From Colius striatus (lineage: Eukaryota > Chordata > Aves > Coliiformes > Coliidae): a stretch of 64,000 nucleotides of DNA. The stretch lies in the NCBI RefSeq assembly GCF_028858725.1, contig NC_084771.1:9018915-9082914 (forward strand), given 5' to 3'. This document shows, one piece after another, positions 1 to 14,200 of this stretch (positions within the stretch are counted from its first letter, which is position 1; each line of letters begins with the position of its first letter). Made by a program: the position numbers and the translations under genes. The notes under the pieces are model-generated. The model saw only the letters and a list, made by a program, of their open reading frames with translations. It was not told the DNA's origin and did no database searches.

Positions 1-3000
1 GGGGGAAGTAAGAAACCAGAATAAGGAGGTCTCCAATGTAACAGTTGAGTCTATTTCCTCTCTCCCTACTGCCCCTGCCTGAGAACAGGAGATGCTGCCT
101 ACAATAAGTGATCAAGGAGTTCTTATGCTTTTTTGTCTCTTCCAGAAATTAATCTCCATTCTTTATGGCAGGATCTCGAGGACCTCTCTAATGAAAAGCA
201 CCTTTTTTGTTTCCCTAAGGTCATCTGTGCTGGGAAGAAGGCAACGCTTTGCTGGTTTCAGCCATCTAATTAGGAAAGGGGTTGTGTGGGTAAGCAGGTA
301 GCTCAGGAGCTGATCTTCTGTGAAGAGAGCAAATCTCATTTGTGCAAAGAGAAATGTGGGTCTTAGGCTGAATTATCAAATGAGTTATAACAACAGTTCA
401 CTTGCCTTTGCAGTGATTTAATTATCAAAGATTTTCCAAATGAAGGTGGGAGGGGGGATGTGGAGAACCAGAAGAGGGACAGAGCATTTCCTGAGGGAAA
501 TGTCAGCTTGCCTAATATCTCTTACCTGGAGATATTAGGCCAAGGTCATTAAACGAAGGTGACATGGTGTGATTATTTGTGATGGTTTGTGTTGCTAAGC
601 ACCAGCTTTTCCATTACGTGTGCCATGCAGAAATAAATGTGTAAATCCAAGTATTCAGGTGAATACTTTGAGCACTGAAGGTCACTTTTGTCCCCAGAAC
701 AGCCAGCTACCATCATGTGTATTAAAGCCATATCAGACAGAAAGATGGGAGAGCAAAGACAGTTTCACAAGTAGTTGACTAAGTTATGGAAAACTAAATG
801 CTAGGAGGGAAATCTAGGACAATGCTCAAAGCTGCATCCAGACATGGGCCTGATCCTGAACAGACCACTGAGAATAGGAATGATTTCTATTAAAAAAATG
901 TTATTAGTGGATATTTGCAGCATTAGCTAGAAGGCATTCAAACTTCCAGTTTAAAGCACCATGGGAAGATGAAGGGTGCTGAAGACTATTGTAGGCAAGC
1001 TGGTCTGCACCAGCCTAGTAGGAATACAGAGTCCCAAACCAGTGCAATCAAATATAACATGAATAAGAAAATGAGTTCAGTTCACCAGTCAAACCAGGAG
1101 CACCCATCGCCCCCTATCATTAGCTTTAGGTACCAAAAATCAGCATGCTACTTAAATTTCATCTCGGTTTATCTCCATTTTACCCTAACTGAGAGTTGTT
1201 GCATCATTTTAAACATTCCTGCCTTCTGAAAAGGCTTTGGCTTGGTTTTGCACTAGTTTGTGCAGCTTAAGCATTGTGGGTGCAAGCTAGGAGTAGAGTA
1301 AACCATATAACCACTAAGTTAAACCCTGTGACTGTGGACACAGACAAACAGAAAGGCATTTAAATGGGCTTCTGTTCTTACTGCCAAACATTGTCAGGAG
1401 GAATACTATTTTCACTGCCTCATCCTCTCTAGCAGGCTGGTTCACTCAGGATTGCAGCAGAAGGCAAGGAAGCTTCAGCAACACATCAGGAAATGAAAAT
1501 GGTGCTCAGGCTATAAGGAATATAAGGAGGTTTTTCCATGAATTGAGACCTGAACAAGATCAAGCTGGTGCAACCAAAATACTGCTCTTGCTGCTTGGCT
1601 GAGTGGTGCTGTAATTCTTCTGTATATGTACACTCTCTTCAGTTCCTCCCTTCAGTTCTTTCCAGCAGGCCAGCATGTTTCCTGTGCAAGGGACTTACCC
1701 TCTTCCTCAGGTGAATTATCTGAAGTACCTCAGACACTTTAACATTTCTTGTCAGACTCATAAAACAAGTCTTACCTCAGCTGGCAACAAATCTGATGTG
1801 CTGTGACAGTCACAAGCAGGGCAACAAAGAGAATCATTAAATGTCTGTAGATCTGTGAAAGACCTTGGTGTCCCAGTACCAGAAAGAATATGATGTGCCT
1901 CCAAAAGTGACAGCCCTGATCTCTGCATACAGGGGTGTGTGAACGTAGAGACTCACATGCCACGTTTCATTAGTGCAGGTTTCCTTTGGAAAGATTTCTT
2001 TGTAGATCTCTTTTACCATTAGGTCTGAGATTATGCTTTTCTGTGACAAAGAGCAGAAATCTCCATTGCATTCATTTCTTTTGAAACATGTTTTTCTGCC
2101 TAGAGGAAATACTTAATGGGAGAAGATAGCTCCTATATCACAGGTCATGCATTGTAACTGGGTGTACAAAACATGAAGGTAGCTTGTGAAATTATAGCCA
2201 TTGAAAAGAAAATACCTCTAAATATGAAAGGGCAAGAGAAATTTTATGGCTATATAACTAGTGGTCCAAATCTTCCTGCTATTGCACAGGAGACTGGCTG
2301 GTTCAGGAAGATTCAGAGATTTAAATTCCCTTCAGAGAACTTGTATTTAAATTAGTAGACTTGATTACACTGCAGAGTGTCCAGATGTTGTTCTTTGGTG
2401 GCCGGACTTTATTTACTCCCAGTGGAATTTAAGTTACATCACTGAAATGGACAGAAAGATTGATCAGAGGAACTTTCCAAGGCAAAATCCCTGCCAGCAC
2501 AGAACACACACTTCACTATTTCCTTTTAACTGGTGGGAAGTGCATTGTTTAAAAGTAGACTGGGTAAAGTACTTGTAAATGTTCCAGATGGAATAGCCTT
2601 CACTGTGACAGGAGAAGAGATATTTCCTCTCCTAACAACTCTGCTTTTCCTGGGAATGGAATATATTCACCCAAGTCACTGCTGGGTGGACAGCAGAGAG
2701 AGTACCAGTTTAATTGTGGGACTTGTAAGATGGCATCTTTCCCTGTCACCTGCTTGCCCTTACTGCTAGCTGAACTCTTGGAATAGCCTTTGCTTACCAG
2801 AACATACAGTGGGTGTGAGAGATGAGAATGAACTGACTGGTGTGAGGAAGCTTCAGGGAGCTGAGACCCACCACAAATGGTGACCTCTTGGTGTCCTTGG
2901 GACTTTGCCTGGAATAGAAACATGAACACCTGGATGTCACCCTGGGCCAGCAAGAGTAAATCAGACAGCATGCTTCTGTACTGTCCTCAGTTCTGTACTG

Positions 3001-4023
3001 CAATTTAAAATCTGTCAGAGAGGCAGATTTTTTTTCCCCACCAGAGAAAAGGCACATTCATTTACATAAGAGTGACCAGCTTTTTTCAGTCTAGTAGGCC
3101 TGGAGCTCTCCTTACAGTTCCTATGAAACAGAGGAGAGCTCATGCTGTGCCTTGGCAATAGGAGTCACCAGAATCAAATACTTGCAGAAAACTACTATGT
3201 TCTGCAAAGAAGCTAAATGCTGCTGAGGTTTTGCTGTGGCAGTGAGTGATGAAGGTTAGCTAACCTTGCTAATGAGATATGCAGACACTTAGTCAATCTC
3301 ATAATTCAGGAGCAGTTAGCTGATACCCAACCAACCAAAAAAGCAGATGCTAAAGCCTTGTTTAATATTGTGTTGACAGCGCTGTGGAGGTTACATGTGA
3401 AGAAATGGGAAACAAGTGGCCACTGCTGCCTTTCCACCACAGCCCTGTCCAATATGACCCACTCCCTGAAATATGAATGCTGCAATGAATTGGCTTTGCT
3501 CCTGTAAGCTTTGTGTGAGCCTGAGATGATCTGGGTGTGGGGGAAGATGGTTTGGTAAGGACAAGGATGGACAGTGTACAGAAGGAGTTGTAAGGAACAG
3601 AAAAGAAATTGAAGTGGGTGGGGCAGGGGACTGTACCTGCAGAAATAAATACTGCTAAAGCTGCAAGGGGTAGCTCAGACTTGAGGAACTTAACAAATTC
3701 TAGACCTTGCAAAAAGTCTGTCCACTCTTGTAAGAGCATTTGCCTTGATTGTCAGTAGGTTTTGAACATGCTGTGTTTTAAGCTACAAAGCGAGGTAGCA
3801 AATCTCTGCTTTATGCTAAGCAACAAGAACTTGTCAGTGAGTTACATCAACCCACTCCTGGCTGCAGGCTCAGAGCTTTGGCAGTAGTAACAACCCAATT
3901 ACAGAGGGTCTGCCACCTACATGACATTAGGTAGGCCAATTCAGCCCCCAAAGGAACATAGCACCTTTAGGTACTGTGAGCTGTTAGCCTCCAGCAACTC
4001 AGCAATCCAGCTTTTGCAAACAA
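1..4023. other. Intergenic or untranslated sequence, no gene recognised
   Basis: AT-rich unique-looking sequence. Open frames are all short (about 125 codons at most), occur on both strands, and none shows a recognisable domain or a believable exon chain. I see no tRNA, no CpG island and no clear repeat. By position it could hold 5' non-coding exons of SERTM2 or regulatory DNA, but nothing in the sequence shows that. Confidence 0.5.
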
Positions 4024-4160
4024 CCAAGAGACCAGGAGTACCCACCCTACTCAGCACTTGTCAGCCAACACCTGGAATATTGGTTTTGGTACTTGCTATA
4101 CAAAAAAAGATATGGACAAGCTGAGGAGAGTCCAGAGAAGAAAGAAGTTTGCCTCAGGAC
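4024..4160 (+). repeat. Old CR1 LINE fragment (sense)
   Basis: The stretch reads like the plus strand of a CR1 LINE: a Lys-Arg/Pro-Gly-Val-Pro-Thr-Leu-like run, then an 'acacctggaatat' segment, then 'gatatggacaagctgaggagagtccagagaag'-type sequence typical of the CR1 3' coding end. It is diverged, contains a frame-breaking A-run and is truncated at both ends, so it is an old inactive copy. Boundaries are approximate. Family assignment is from recall of CR1 sequence, not from a search. Confidence 0.6.
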
Positions 4161-5214
4161 TCACTCAGGACTGCATTCTCAATGTGCAGATTGGGTACGG
4201 AGCCCACTGCAATGTCAGCGATCAAGTTGCCAACACCACAGCTGATTTCAGTCCAAGGTCCATGTGGCAAAGTGGTCAGTGTCTGGAGATGATGCCTCGC
4301 CACTAAAGAAGTGTGGGGTTTGAGAAGCTGGCAAAGTCAGTCTGGGGGATGGATAAAAACTTCCTGCTTTCAGTGACAACTAATCAATGCTGTATAGAGC
4401 AAGGCAGGGTGTGGCATGCATTTGAGATCTGAGAAAAAAGGACCAGACAACCAAGCAGTGACTTCATGTGTGTCACGCAGAAAAAAACGTGGGGAATTTT
4501 TCTGGGTAGAGCTCTTTGTACTGAAAGCATGTCTTCAGCTATGAAAAGTGAAGCAATAAAGCAACTTCTGTTGATAACATCCTAAAAATAAAAAGAGAGA
4601 TGAGCCTTCTGATGGGATGTTCAATGAGCTTTTTGTCCAGTCTCTTCACAGAACAGTGGCTTCCCAGAAACTTGATCTTGGAGACAGAAGGCAAAGTTAT
4701 TTTGTGGCACATAGACTGGGAGTTTTGTGGCACAAAACTGGCAATAATCCGGCACATTAGTTAAGCACAGTCACACAATGACATTTATTCTTTGCTTCAC
4801 CAAAAATGAACAACTATTAAGTGGAACTGGCCAGTAAGATTTCTCTGTTACTGATCCAGTGTCTGGAGAAGAGGAAACTTGTGACTGCTCTTAGAAAAAC
4901 AGAGTCATCAAATGGAAATACTCCTGGCTTTACCATAAGTGTACAGCAAACTGCTGTCATGATGCAGACTGAGGGTCTATCTAGGCTGACATCCTGTCTC
5001 CACCATTGGTGGAAAGCAGTAGATATTAAGAGTTGTTGCATAAAGAAGCCTTCAGTGTAACAAAGTGGGAACTCAGGCACAGACACTATGCAGTTGTTCT
5101 TCATTAGTCTTCATACTGTCAGCTGTCCTCCTCTTCAGCACTCTAAAAGTGCTGATTGGGGATTAAAGTTTTGAACTTGGGCTCAACACCCACCTACAGA
5201 GAATTCATTGGTAA
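4161..5214. other. Intergenic, nothing recognised
   Basis: AT-rich spacer between two CR1 fragments. Short open frames on both strands carry no domain signal. Confidence 0.45.
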
Positions 5215-5281
5215 TCACAGAATCATAGAATGGTAGGGATTGGAAAGGACCTTCACAGGTCATCTAGTCCAACCCCCCTAA
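5215..5281 (-). repeat. CR1 LINE 3'-end fragment (antisense)
   Basis: Begins with 'atcacagaatcatagaatgg' and continues through 'ttggaaaggacctt' and 'catctagtccaacccccc'. This is the reverse complement of the CR1 3' terminus with its short ATTCTATG-type tail repeats. Only the last 65 or so bases are present, as expected for heavily 5'-truncated CR1 insertions. Confidence 0.9.
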
Positions 5282-8200
5282 TGTTAGTTCCTATTATCGT
5301 ACCTGAGATGAGTGACAATAATGTAGCGTCTTTTCATCCAAAGAATTGCAATGGATTTCAAAATTGGTTTATGTGACATAACTCTCACTGCAGTAGAGTG
5401 AAGTGGGACACCACTGCACAGGTCAGGATGAAATATGGGGTCTATGTCACAGCACAGAATAATGGGGCTCTTTGGCAGTAAATGGCATATGTTAAGGCCC
5501 AAATGCTTTGGGGTAGAAGCAAGAGCAGTGCCTAGGGACTCGTTGTAAGAGAGGGACTCTGCTACTGGGAAGAGAGACTCTTGGGAAGTGTGGGTTATCC
5601 TCAAGATTCTGTGATTAAAGCTAAATACCTGATTGGCTGGTTTATGATGCAAACGAAGAAAGTGCAGCTATTTTTTCCACTCTGATGTCACTCACTATCA
5701 CAGTGATAAGCACCAATGGGTCCTCATGCTCACCCGCAGGTTAATTACAAATGAAGACTTGTTCCCAGACACATCTGTGATGTTGGTATTTGTCTCAGGA
5801 GGCATTACATCCCTCTGCACCAGAATCCCCAGGCAGACAGAGGCCGACACCTCAGCTGTAAGACAAATTTTCCTATGTTGTACAGGTAACCACAGATAGT
5901 CACTCAAAGACAACGGGGCTGAGCAGCACTGATTAAACACACTCTTTCAGACCCAAGGTACATCAAGTACCATCCTTGAGCAAGGTCGTAGTGAAGATGA
6001 CAGAAGCTCTGAAGATGCAGGATAATCTGAATCCTTGGAATACTCAATCCAATGCCATGCTGGTCAAGTACAGCAGCACTCTATCACCTGAATAATTACT
6101 TTGATACTATGGTAACTCTTTTAGTACAATTGCAGTGGCTCAGTATTCCTGTGCTGTGCTTTCTTGAATATAACAGATACATCCAAAGGGAGGATTTCTT
6201 CAAAACTGTGGTGAAAACTGGTGACAGAGTAGAGATGGAAGCATCTATGACTGTTTTTCACTCCCTTGCTGTAAAGATTTCAACCATGTTTCCTCCAAAA
6301 GGGTTTAGAAAGAGTTCATCCAACTCTGGATGGAAATGCTGATATGTGAAATGTTGAAGTGTGTGGGTGGGTAATCTCAGCTGCATATTTTGTAAATGAG
6401 AACAGAGAAAAGGGATTTTCTCCTTTAAGACTGGAATTAAAACAAACAAACCAAAGAAATAAAAAGTGATGTAATAAGGTCATCATTAAATTGTTTTCCT
6501 TTCAGTATAAACTGTCATAATTATTATTTAATGATAGCAATTGAAGAACTGGTCTCCTCTCAATATGGACACGAACCCATCTGTTAACTGTGAATCATGC
6601 AAATAACGTGACACCAGAGACTTCAGCAAAGGCTTTAACTGTTTTGCAGACAGTATTTCCCATACTCTCCCCATTGAATATTCAGCTGCAAGGTCTGGCT
6701 GGGAGGATTTCGTTAGAATTCAGGGAATATCTGTTTGTATCTTAAAGATTCTGCACGTTATGCCTCATGGGTCCCTGCCTGTAGTGAGTTAGTGAATACT
6801 TGAGTCTATGAGCTCTGAGCTCAGACCAAAATAGCATCCTGCATAACAGTGAACTGCAGCTTTAGGACAGATCTGCTCAGGATTTGAACTCTGAAGAAAA
6901 AAGCATTTTACTAGTCAACATTGTAACCAACAGTGCTGCAAAGGCAGTACCTTTGACTGTAACAGGAGGAAAGGCACACGTTTTAACATGTGTGATTGTA
7001 TCCTCACATCGTCTGTGCTGTGAAAAGCACCTTTCAGAGAATCACGTTTAAGCCTTTACGAGCTGTTCCTGCAGGCAGAAATCTGTGTGAAGCTCACAGC
7101 AGTCAAAGGGCTTTTTGCACCCAGGCAGGTCCAGTTCTGGGTGGGCTGAGATAGGCTTTGTGGTGATGGCGTGTCCAGTGGCTCAAGAGTGACTCATCCA
7201 CTTGCCCATGGCCCGATATTAAGCAACACTTGAAAGCAATGCTGCCCACAGCCAGAGCGTGGAGTCAGGCAGTGGGGAAACGTGGTGGGAATAAAAAAAA
7301 TGAACAGTGGATTTTCAGGCTCCATCAAGAATGTCCAGAGTTTCAGAAAAACAGAGGACCAAAGTTTAAAACATGAACATTTCACACATAAACACACTTG
7401 AGGTGTTTGATCCTGAGCTCCATGCCAAGTCTCTTCTCGAGCACTAGCCCTGCCATGCAGGCAGGCAGAAGAAAATTCCAGGAGTGATGTCATTCCCAGG
7501 AAATGCTGCACTGTCTATATGGATTATTTGTCCATCATGCAGAGAAACAACCTAGTCTCCTGGAAGCCAGTCTGCTCTCTTGTTGCTAAAATAAGGCCCA
7601 GTCACTAGCACATCTTGTGTATTGTTGTCAGTCACGATAAAATGATCGGGTAAGCAGTGCAGATGGGCTGGAGGACAAGCTTGACTGGGAGTGTTAAAAA
7701 CAAGCTCCCATTTTAAGTTGACTAAACCAAAGTGGCTCACTGTCATGCAAGCACCTCTCTGGTTGTATCTTAGCAACTGGTCAGACAAAAACAGAGGATC
7801 AGCAAGTCTGAAAGCTTCTCCACATTTACCTGAGGCTCTTGGGTCTACAAATAGTGCTGAACTCCCTAAAAATAGGAACTGCTGCAAGAATTGTCCTACT
7901 TCAGAAGTAACAGCAATATTCCTGACTAAGGGCTGGAGAACACAAGATCTGCTTAAAGGTCTACTTCTGACTCACTGTTTAATTAATTTTTGCCAAATCC
8001 CACAATGACCTGTGTGGGACCTTGATGGAGGGTGGCTGACACATACTTGCAGTTTGGTTCCAGGTAGAACTTGCTTTTTAGATACACCTTGCTCCTAGGG
8101 TTGTCTCTATGACCCTGCTCACTGTCAGCTGGCCCTGCCTGAGCTAGATCTCATCAACTTACCTAGAGCACTAGGAGTCTCTTGTGAATTGTGTTAAAGC

Positions 8201-11200
8201 CAGTTTGAGGCCTGCAATGCCTTCTTCACAAGTTCACTCAAAAAAACCCCCTAATCTTTGGACTGTTTCAGATGGAATTCTGTGCAGGACAATGTAGCCC
8301 TTCATTGACAACAGTAGATCAAATTAGAAATGTTCCTAAAAGTTAGCAGTAACATCACACTGATCTGATTTCATCAGTTATCTGTGGGAGAATAAGTTTC
8401 TATAAATAAACTGAAGCACTGCAGTATTTTTTATGAAGGAACTTCAAAACAAAGCCAAATTGTCAAAACAGCCCAAAGCCTTTCAAAGTAACAAAACTCT
8501 TTAGTCCAAACACATGAGCATTTCCAGACTCACTGTACTGGACAAAACAAGATTGTGTGGGAATGCATAGAGGGAAAGGTATTCAGCTTTGCTGAAGCAG
8601 TGGGCACATGACCACATGCATTTGTGTTGCACTTAGTATTGACAGATGAGGGGCAAGCTACTAATAATTTTTCCCTTTTCATTAAAAAGAAATGAGACAG
8701 AAGTCAGTACATTTCCATGGGGTCCTTAGTGGCCTAAGCAAGAAACAACCTTTGGGCAACTTACTTTTCTTTCAAGGTTGCCATGCTGTGAACTGTGATA
8801 TTCCTCCCTTAAATCTGGTGGCAACTAGACCTATTCTACTCCAGCCTGAATGGGCAAGAAATATTTGCAAGTTCTGATGTTCTTAGGGACTCCTGATTCA
8901 AAACCTACTGAAACATGATGTTTTATGTGTTCCACGAGACTGTTTGGTATAGAACATCTGCCACTCAGTATTGTGGCCATAAAGACAAAACATATTAAAG
9001 CAAAAATATATTTACAATAGATTTCTCTCTGCCAGAACAAACAGCTCTAAGTGCTGTCACTTGCTTCAGCATCTTCCATAGTGATTTACCCTCTTGTTAT
9101 AGCACTTGTATAGTTCTAGGTGGAGACTAGGAACCATCTCGATCTTTGAAAGAACATCTGCCCAGGCAACCACCTCAGGCAGTTCCAGTTATCTGACTCT
9201 CCTCATGGTGGTGAGGGGCCTCCTAGCACCTCTGTGTATGGCCAGGGCAGAGGTGGGGAAGGCAGGAAAGCTAAAGGACAGATCTTCTTCGATGTAACAT
9301 GTCTAATATGGGCACCTCGAGAGTTGAACTTTGTGGCCTCTAAGGCTAGAGAAGGGCTGGGCACCTAAGGAGGTGTCTCACGAGTAGCTATAAAGACTAA
9401 CAGCCACAAAAGCTGCTAAGAACAGGACACTTGGCAGTCCTCTTCAGTGCTGTCTGATTGTACCTCACTGAAGGACTGTGTAACTGCCAAGTGTTTTAAA
9501 AACACAGAAGTGCTGAGTACAATTAAGTAATAAATACTACTAGAAGTTCACAGTGCTGAGCTGATTTCTAAGCCATCTGATGCAGGTTTCTAGCAGTGCG
9601 CTCAGGGGAGAAGTGGGTGAACCCCCTCTTAGCCCTTTGAAAGCTAAGTGAAACTCCAGGCAAGCCGAGGTGCCTTGGCTCAGCACAACAGCTCACTCAG
9701 CCAAACTCTCAGCCAGGCAGGGATTAACCACATAGATGAAGGACAGAAATTGTTTTAACAGGAGGAAAGGGAAGGACAGTCACTGAGAAATGGTAAGTTG
9801 GTATTAACTGTAACCTTTAAACAAGAGGTGGAAAATATGTCCAAACACAGATTACATTTCCGATGTAACAGCTCCAAGTGAGAAGTCTGCTCTAATGTAA
9901 CACACCTTCTGCTCTTAGTGCTGAGAACTCACAGCCACTGCTTCTGTTTTTTCTGTCACCTTTGACATGCACACAGGCACCTACCAAGTTGTGGCTCTTT
10001 CCTGAGTTCAACATATAGCATGTACATTAGCAAGAGACCTTTGCTTGGCCCTGGCCACACAAACAGCCCTGAATGATGTAATGATGTCTTTACAGCTGAA
10101 GGCTTCAATAAACTGTCTGCTACAAAAGGGAGGAGAGGAGTGCACAGTGCTTTCTCCATTCACTGCAGCTGCACTGAAAGTAATTTTTAATAAGACCCAA
10201 AGCAGGCATTTACTGTGTTCACAGGATTCAGGAATTTGGGTAACAGAAGAATCACTATAAGGTCATACAGATTATATTCATTAACAATCATTCAGAGATC
10301 TTATTTGCTTTTGTTACATCCAAATTTCATCCCAAGAATGCTCTGAGACTATTATGAGAAAGATGTGTAAAGTGACCTGATATAAACCTTGAGACACAGG
10401 TCAAATAATGCAAAGGAAAGAATCTAACAAGCTCCTTGGTCTTTTGCCCCCAAATTCTTAATGGTTGCTTGAGAAATGGCTTTCACTGCATGTGTATCTC
10501 TGTGTATTTCCAAGGGAATTTGTACACCTTCATTTTAAGTAGCATAAATTTGTCATTGATTGGCCCAAAAATTTACATAGAGAGAAAGCCTTACATACTT
10601 CTCAACAATTCAGGAACTCAGCAATCATTCAGTCAAGCATTCATCAGCCTCAGCTGGTATAAATTGTGGTATTATCTAAAATTCATCTGTCTTTATTATA
10701 CCCTGCTACAAAGGAAACAAGAAAACTAAGGGTACCCATCCAGCAAACAGCAGCTTGGTCCTACAAAAGGGAGAGATAATTTACTGCAAAATCAACAAAG
10801 GGGAAAAAAAAGCTGAGAAGAGAAGCTGGATTGCATGGACAGGGAGCAATTTCTTTTCAGCATTGCTCATTAGCATTATATAGAAAGCAGGGTGGCAAGA
10901 TTGCAACACATGGCTGTCTCTTCTGGGTCCCATCACTCAAACAGCAACATAATTCCTGGTTAAACAGAGTTTTCACTTGTTTCTTCTTAGGTAAGAAGCC
11001 ATATACCCAGGATTTGGAGGTGCTGTCAGGTAGTTTGATGGTAAAGCAGTAATTGTACAGGTTCCAGGGAAAAACACACATAGTCTTCCTTCTGATCTAT
11101 CATTATCCTTTCATCCTCATGTCCTGGCAGGGAATGGTGACATAGACTGCAATGCTGTGTACTGCACATGACATTACAACAAAGGAAATGTAAATAAAAT

Positions 11201-14200
11201 CAGCAATCAAAGCTGCCTTATAGGTTTTGGTTTTCAGAGAGTTCATTCCACCACAAAAGCATGGAGGAATTGTTTTTTTTCCAGGGACTATGTTTTATTT
11301 ATCTAAACAGCACTGCATTGCAATAATACACTGTGCTTGTGAGTCCCAGAGACTGAAGAGCACTTAGAGAGATGAATTTAATATACAGCCCTCCACCCCA
11401 GGCAGATAGAAGTGTTGTGGAGCTCTGGGTTTCATTACCCTTTGGCCACCCTGCTTGGCTGTGGCCATGGGGGACCAGAGAAGGAGAGCTATTCTGAGGA
11501 GATAGTTTTGAAATTCAGTGTCTCTATTGTGTCATGCAGAAAGCTGCAGAGGGAGAATGAACTCATCTTTCCCAAAACCTTGTACGGGACACTTTCCAGA
11601 GGGGAACCTTGCTCCCAGTGCACCAAACATACACCACGAAACACCAGCTGTAGGCACTGGGAAATTTTATAAGCCGAATGGCCAGTGTGGGCCAGGTTCA
11701 GCCCATGATGTGCCTCCAGCCAACCCACCTGCAGGGACACAAGGGAAATGGGCATGTGAAATGCAGCTGTACAAACTGCAGCCACTCTGTCTATGCACTG
11801 GCTACCTCCAGCTCTGCCTCACTGCCAGGGAAACCTTGGGACCTGCTGCACTGCATCCCAAACTGGCATCTGTCCCCAACAGACTGAGCCACTCTGCATG
11901 AAGCAAAGGAAACCTTGTTCACTATCACCCTTCTGAAACACGCAAATAACTAAAACTATAGCAATTCATTCATATGGTTTTCCCTAATTTGTGTTGTAAC
12001 TGAAACAGCCTCATAAACCATCTTTACTTTGTCAGCCAGAGGGTAACTAAGAAATACAGCTCAAAAGGTGTAGTGATCTGAAGGATCAAGGTGGTTTGGG
12101 TTCTCACCTCAACCTTGGCTCCTGCCTCATTTCTCTGGTGCCTTGTTAATAAATCTGTGCTTCACACATTCATAAATTGGTTAAAATCATTTTTGCCCAC
12201 CACACTGCAAAGTTGGGCTTCTGCTTGTGCATGCAGAATTTCAAAGTATTCAGGGGAGAGAGGACCTGTAAACAAAACCAGACACTCAGCCCTTCCCAAG
12301 CCACCAAACAGTAAGCAGAGGGACAAAAATATATCAAAAGCTCCAATGCCAAAGAACAATGGTTAGGGACTATCCTGAGGGTCTCAGCAGAAAAGTGACA
12401 TGTGTCCACAGCTCCAGACAGGAAGCCAGCTGGCAACCCTCACCAGGTAACCCTTCCCAAGAGGCACAAACCAAAAAAATCTTTGCACCTTCCAGAAAAT
12501 TAGAGAAAGAAGCTGATAACCTGTCCTCCTGGCTCGTGTCTTACTGCACAATTAGGAGACAGCTTAGTTTTGTCTACTACTTACGAGCATGAAAGAGTTA
12601 AGACGAACCTTGTACAAACTTTGCTGTGAGCTGAGCTCACAGCCTCCCTCCCTTCCCTCCTTGCCTGCTGCTGAGACACAGCAGCACTGGAGCACTACGG
12701 ATCCTCTCTGCTCCAACTGTTGTCTACTGCTGCTGAGGGAGGGGACTGGCTGTTTGCATCCAAGCAGCAAAGCTCATGAAGAGAAGGCTCCTTGCTCCCT
12801 TCTCCTATTGCCTGTGAAGGAAAGGCATCAGCAGTGATGCTGTTTAGTTAGACTGTCATTTGATGTCTCAAGCCTGGGAGTAAGAGCCATCCCTGCCAGC
12901 GAACCATGTGAATTCAGGAGCAGAGAAGAAAATGCACTTGGCATATCTGTTGCTGAAAAGACAATATCCTGACTCCAGTAACAAGACAGCAGATTTTTCC
13001 TGCACAAATCCCACTACCTGGGAGGAGATGTTCCTAGATAAATCACCAGCAAGTTTGTGGTCTGAACCAGCTGCTCTAGTGACTAGTCCAAACATCCCTG
13101 CTTGCTCTGAAAGGTAACTATGCTTTATTTTGTTCTCTTCTTATGCACTACCACAGCTGGCATGCTGACACACTATCTCACACTTCAGCATGAGAACAAA
13201 AATCACCGTCTGTCCCTGAAAGGAGAGACACCCCCCTTTCTTATCCCTCAGATCCTCCCTGGAGAAAATGCCAGCCATGGATGGAACTGATACTTTAATG
13301 CTTTGTTTGTATTTCTTCAATGCTGATTTTTTTTTCTCTAGACAGAATCCACCTGGTACTGTCTGTGTTCAAACACAAAGCTTTCTGTGCTTGCCAGTTT
13401 GCTGCAGTTTAAATTATCAGCCTTGGAGAAGCTACACAAGTCATTGTTCTGTTTTGTCCCACTTATCTTTTTGTAGTTCTTAGAGTATTGTGTGGAAAAG
13501 CAAAAGAGAACTCAGAAAAGTTGCTTACACTTTTAGAGATGCCTTGCTGGCAAGTGCCTCAAACCAAATATGAGAGTAAAAGGCAGCAAGTAGGCAAGAC
13601 AAGACATTTACTGCAGTTGCTAGATCAGGGGATTTGGACTTGAGGGCTTCTCAGGGTAACCAGTGAGGTTTTGCCTCTTGGAATCTGAGTCATACAAAGT
13701 TCTAATGCTAATGTCCTTTATATTCTTTTTTTTTATTTCAGAATCTTTTATTTTCACATGACCTTGGTCTCTACATTCTTCAAGCTTCTTCTGCCCCTTA
13801 AAGGGGAGTGTGCATGACATACTTGGTAGATCAAAAAGCAAAAGATCTTTGGGGTTGCCTGGAGCTACTGAATTATTTCTGGTTCATTTCTGGAAAAGAT
13901 GTAGTTTATTTCACAGCTTTCAATAATCTGAATAGTTGATTGCTTCTGATGATTCTATAGTTGAGACTAAAAGAATCAAGAAAGCTGTGCCAACTCCTCA
14001 TCGCTAATACTTTTTACTATTAATCTGCTCCTTTTATCAATAAATGCCCAGCTGGGCTTTGTTAATTTAACATCTTGGTTTGTAGTTATTTATTGAACTT
14101 TAATGTCTTAGCATTCTGCAATCTGATTTTATGAAGTAAGTAAAGCCATTAGGCTCTCTGCTCCTTAAGGAGAGAAATTAGCTCTGTTTTTTGCTCTCAG

